Origin: Nitrospirota bacterium
Lineage (GTDB): Bacteria; Nitrospirota; Thermodesulfovibrionia; Thermodesulfovibrionales; Magnetobacteriaceae
Assembly (NCBI GenBank): GCA_015233615.1
Contig: JADFXJ010000009.1
Coordinates: forward strand, 1 to 35,741
Length of the DNA stretch: 35,741 bases
Reading direction: 5' to 3'
Under the pieces are notes generated by a model. The model was not told the origin of the DNA. It worked only from the letters and a program-made list of their open reading frames with translations, and ran no database searches. The translations under genes were made by a program, and so were the position numbers. Below, piece by piece: positions 35,194-35,741 of the stretch (within the stretch, counting starts at the first letter, position 1; every line of letters begins with the position of its first letter).

Positions 35194-35336
35194 CTAACCT
35201 CCTGGATGTACGATGGTAGTGGCAATGCATATTGGATTTGAACGGTGGATATTGGCCAACGGGGGTTGGCCGGTGTATATTTGGTGCCGGTGCATATTGG
35301 TATCGTGCCTTCGGATGAAAAAAGAGTTGGAGCCAT
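35190..35336 (-). CDS. Candidate 48-residue leader or coupled small ORF between yajC and secD
   Basis: An open frame too short for routine gene calls. Its ATG overlaps the yajC stop (TGATG) with GAGGA 3 bases ahead, and its TGA overlaps the secD start (ATGA). The secD Shine-Dalgarno AGGAGG falls in codons 45-47. The product is proline-rich (seven Pro) with no signal peptide or membrane segment, beginning [10 protein letters not shown] and ending PSYIQEVR. A hairpin (ggccaac and gttggcc, 35254-35271) lies in its middle. Leader peptides controlling secDF by translation arrest are known elsewhere, but no known arrest motif is seen here. The underlying DNA also looks like degenerate tandem repeats of ccaatatncaccg, so a chance frame is a real alternative. 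Confidence 0.4.
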   Translation of the reverse strand: MAPTLFSSEGTIPICTGTKYTPANPRWPISTVQIQYALPLPSYIQEVR

Positions 35337-35671
35337 CAATCCTCGTCCGCCGTGGACCTGACGGTGCCTACATAGCTTTTACCGAATTTTACCTTAACGT
35401 TTTCGGCTATCTTCAACGTGACGGTTTTATCGCTTACATTTTCTACGAGGCCGTATATTCCTCCCGAAGTGATAACCTTATCGCCTTTTTTTATGTTTTC
35501 GAGCATATCCTTGTGTTCCCTGGCCTTTTTTTGCTGGGGCCTTATCAGCAGGAAATAGAATATGACGAATATTATTATAAGGGGCAGAAAGCTCATGAAC
35601 ATGCCTTCGGGGCCCTGAGGTTGTCCGCCGCCCGGCCCTTGTCCCATTGCCCACGCTAGATTTCCAAACAT
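35336..35671 (-). CDS. yajC: Preprotein translocase subunit YajC
   Basis: A 111-residue small inner-membrane subunit of the SecDF-YajC complex. A Gly/Gln/Pro-rich periplasmic N-terminus (1-24) is followed by one helix (about 26-43, FLPLIIIFVIFYFLLIRP) and the diagnostic RPQQKKAREHKDML. A cytoplasmic beta domain (VITSGGIYGLVENVSD) follows. GGAGGAG precedes the ATG by 7 bases. It is the first gene of the sec-recJ operon. Confidence 0.96.
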   Translation of the reverse strand: MFGNLAWAMGQGPGGGQPQGPEGMFMSFLPLIIIFVIFYFLLIRPQQKKAREHKDMLENIKKGDKVITSGGIYGLVENVSDKTVTLKIAENVKVKFGKSYVGTVRSTADED

Positions 35672-35701
35672 AATTTTACTCCTCCACGAATTTTTCAGAA
35701 T

Positions 35702-35730
35702 ATTCTAACATTTTAGAATGACTTTATCAA
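35702..35730 (-). promoter_or_regulatory. Promoter of the yajC-secD-secF-recJ operon
   Basis: On the minus strand TTGATA (35725-35730), a 17-base spacer and TAGAAT (35702-35707), about 30 bases before the yajC start. Both boxes match the sigma-70 consensus in five of six positions. Confidence 0.6.
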
Positions 35731-35741
35731 GCTATTCGAAA

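Noticed and set aside
35226-35250. tRNA T-arm-like sequence (gttcaaatcc on the minus strand)
   Set aside because: No anticodon or acceptor arms can be formed around it.

Overview
The window is a 35.7 kb chromosomal stretch from a bacterium with balanced base composition. The gene set points to a didermic (Gram-negative-type), chemotactic organism: SecD/SecF/YajC, a CheV-type coupling protein, a SoxR-reducing-system RseC homologue, a fused uroporphyrinogen methyltransferase/synthase, and a TatD nuclease fused to its radical SAM partner. Together these resemble Nitrospirota or Thermodesulfobacteriota. That assignment is inference from gene content; no rRNA or other phylogenetic marker search was possible.

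Layout. 1-5.0 kb: an accessory, partly decayed minus-strand cluster. In transcription order it holds a large coiled-coil protein with a disturbed 5' end, a zinc-ribbon/TPR membrane protein, a DUF4384 lipoprotein-like or secreted protein, a MITE-like element, a truncated formylglycine-generating-enzyme (FGE/SUMF1) domain, a DUF4870 membrane protein and a small membrane protein. 5.2-6.2 kb: hemB. 6.5-9.4 kb: a CHASE2-type adenylate/guanylate cyclase paired with a DUF928 protein. 9.7-13.4 kb: cheV, then rseC-like coupled to an EF-G paralogue. 13.5-15.6 kb: TatD/radical-SAM fusion coupled to a polytopic membrane protein. 15.7-18.9 kb: pgi, a small coiled-coil membrane protein and a patatin/DUF3734 phospholipase. 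19.1-20.0 kb: relics of an ArdC-type antirestriction protein and of a DUF1566-like protein. 20.5-24.6 kb: cobA-hemD fusion, hemC and serS. 25.2-28.0 kb: dodecin, a lytic transglycosylase and a DHH phosphoesterase. 28.1-30.5 kb: a frameshifted secreted protein, an orphan hydrogenase-small-subunit-like protein and a PRC-barrel protein. 30.9-35.7 kb: the yajC-secD-secF-recJ operon.

The housekeeping parts work in haem/sirohaem synthesis (hemB, hemC, cobA-hemD), protein export (yajC-secDF), translation (serS, EF-G paralogue), recombination (recJ) and glycolysis (pgi). Between them lie repeats: a MITE-like element with target duplication, a dispersed GC-rich repeat in at least two full copies and one partial copy, and an inverted-repeat island upstream of dodecin.

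The most interesting observation is a 48-codon open frame filling the gap between yajC and secD. It overlaps the stop of the first (TGATG) and the start of the second (ATGA), and the secD Shine-Dalgarno lies inside it. It could be a translational regulatory leader for secDF, although the same DNA is also a degenerate tandem repeat.
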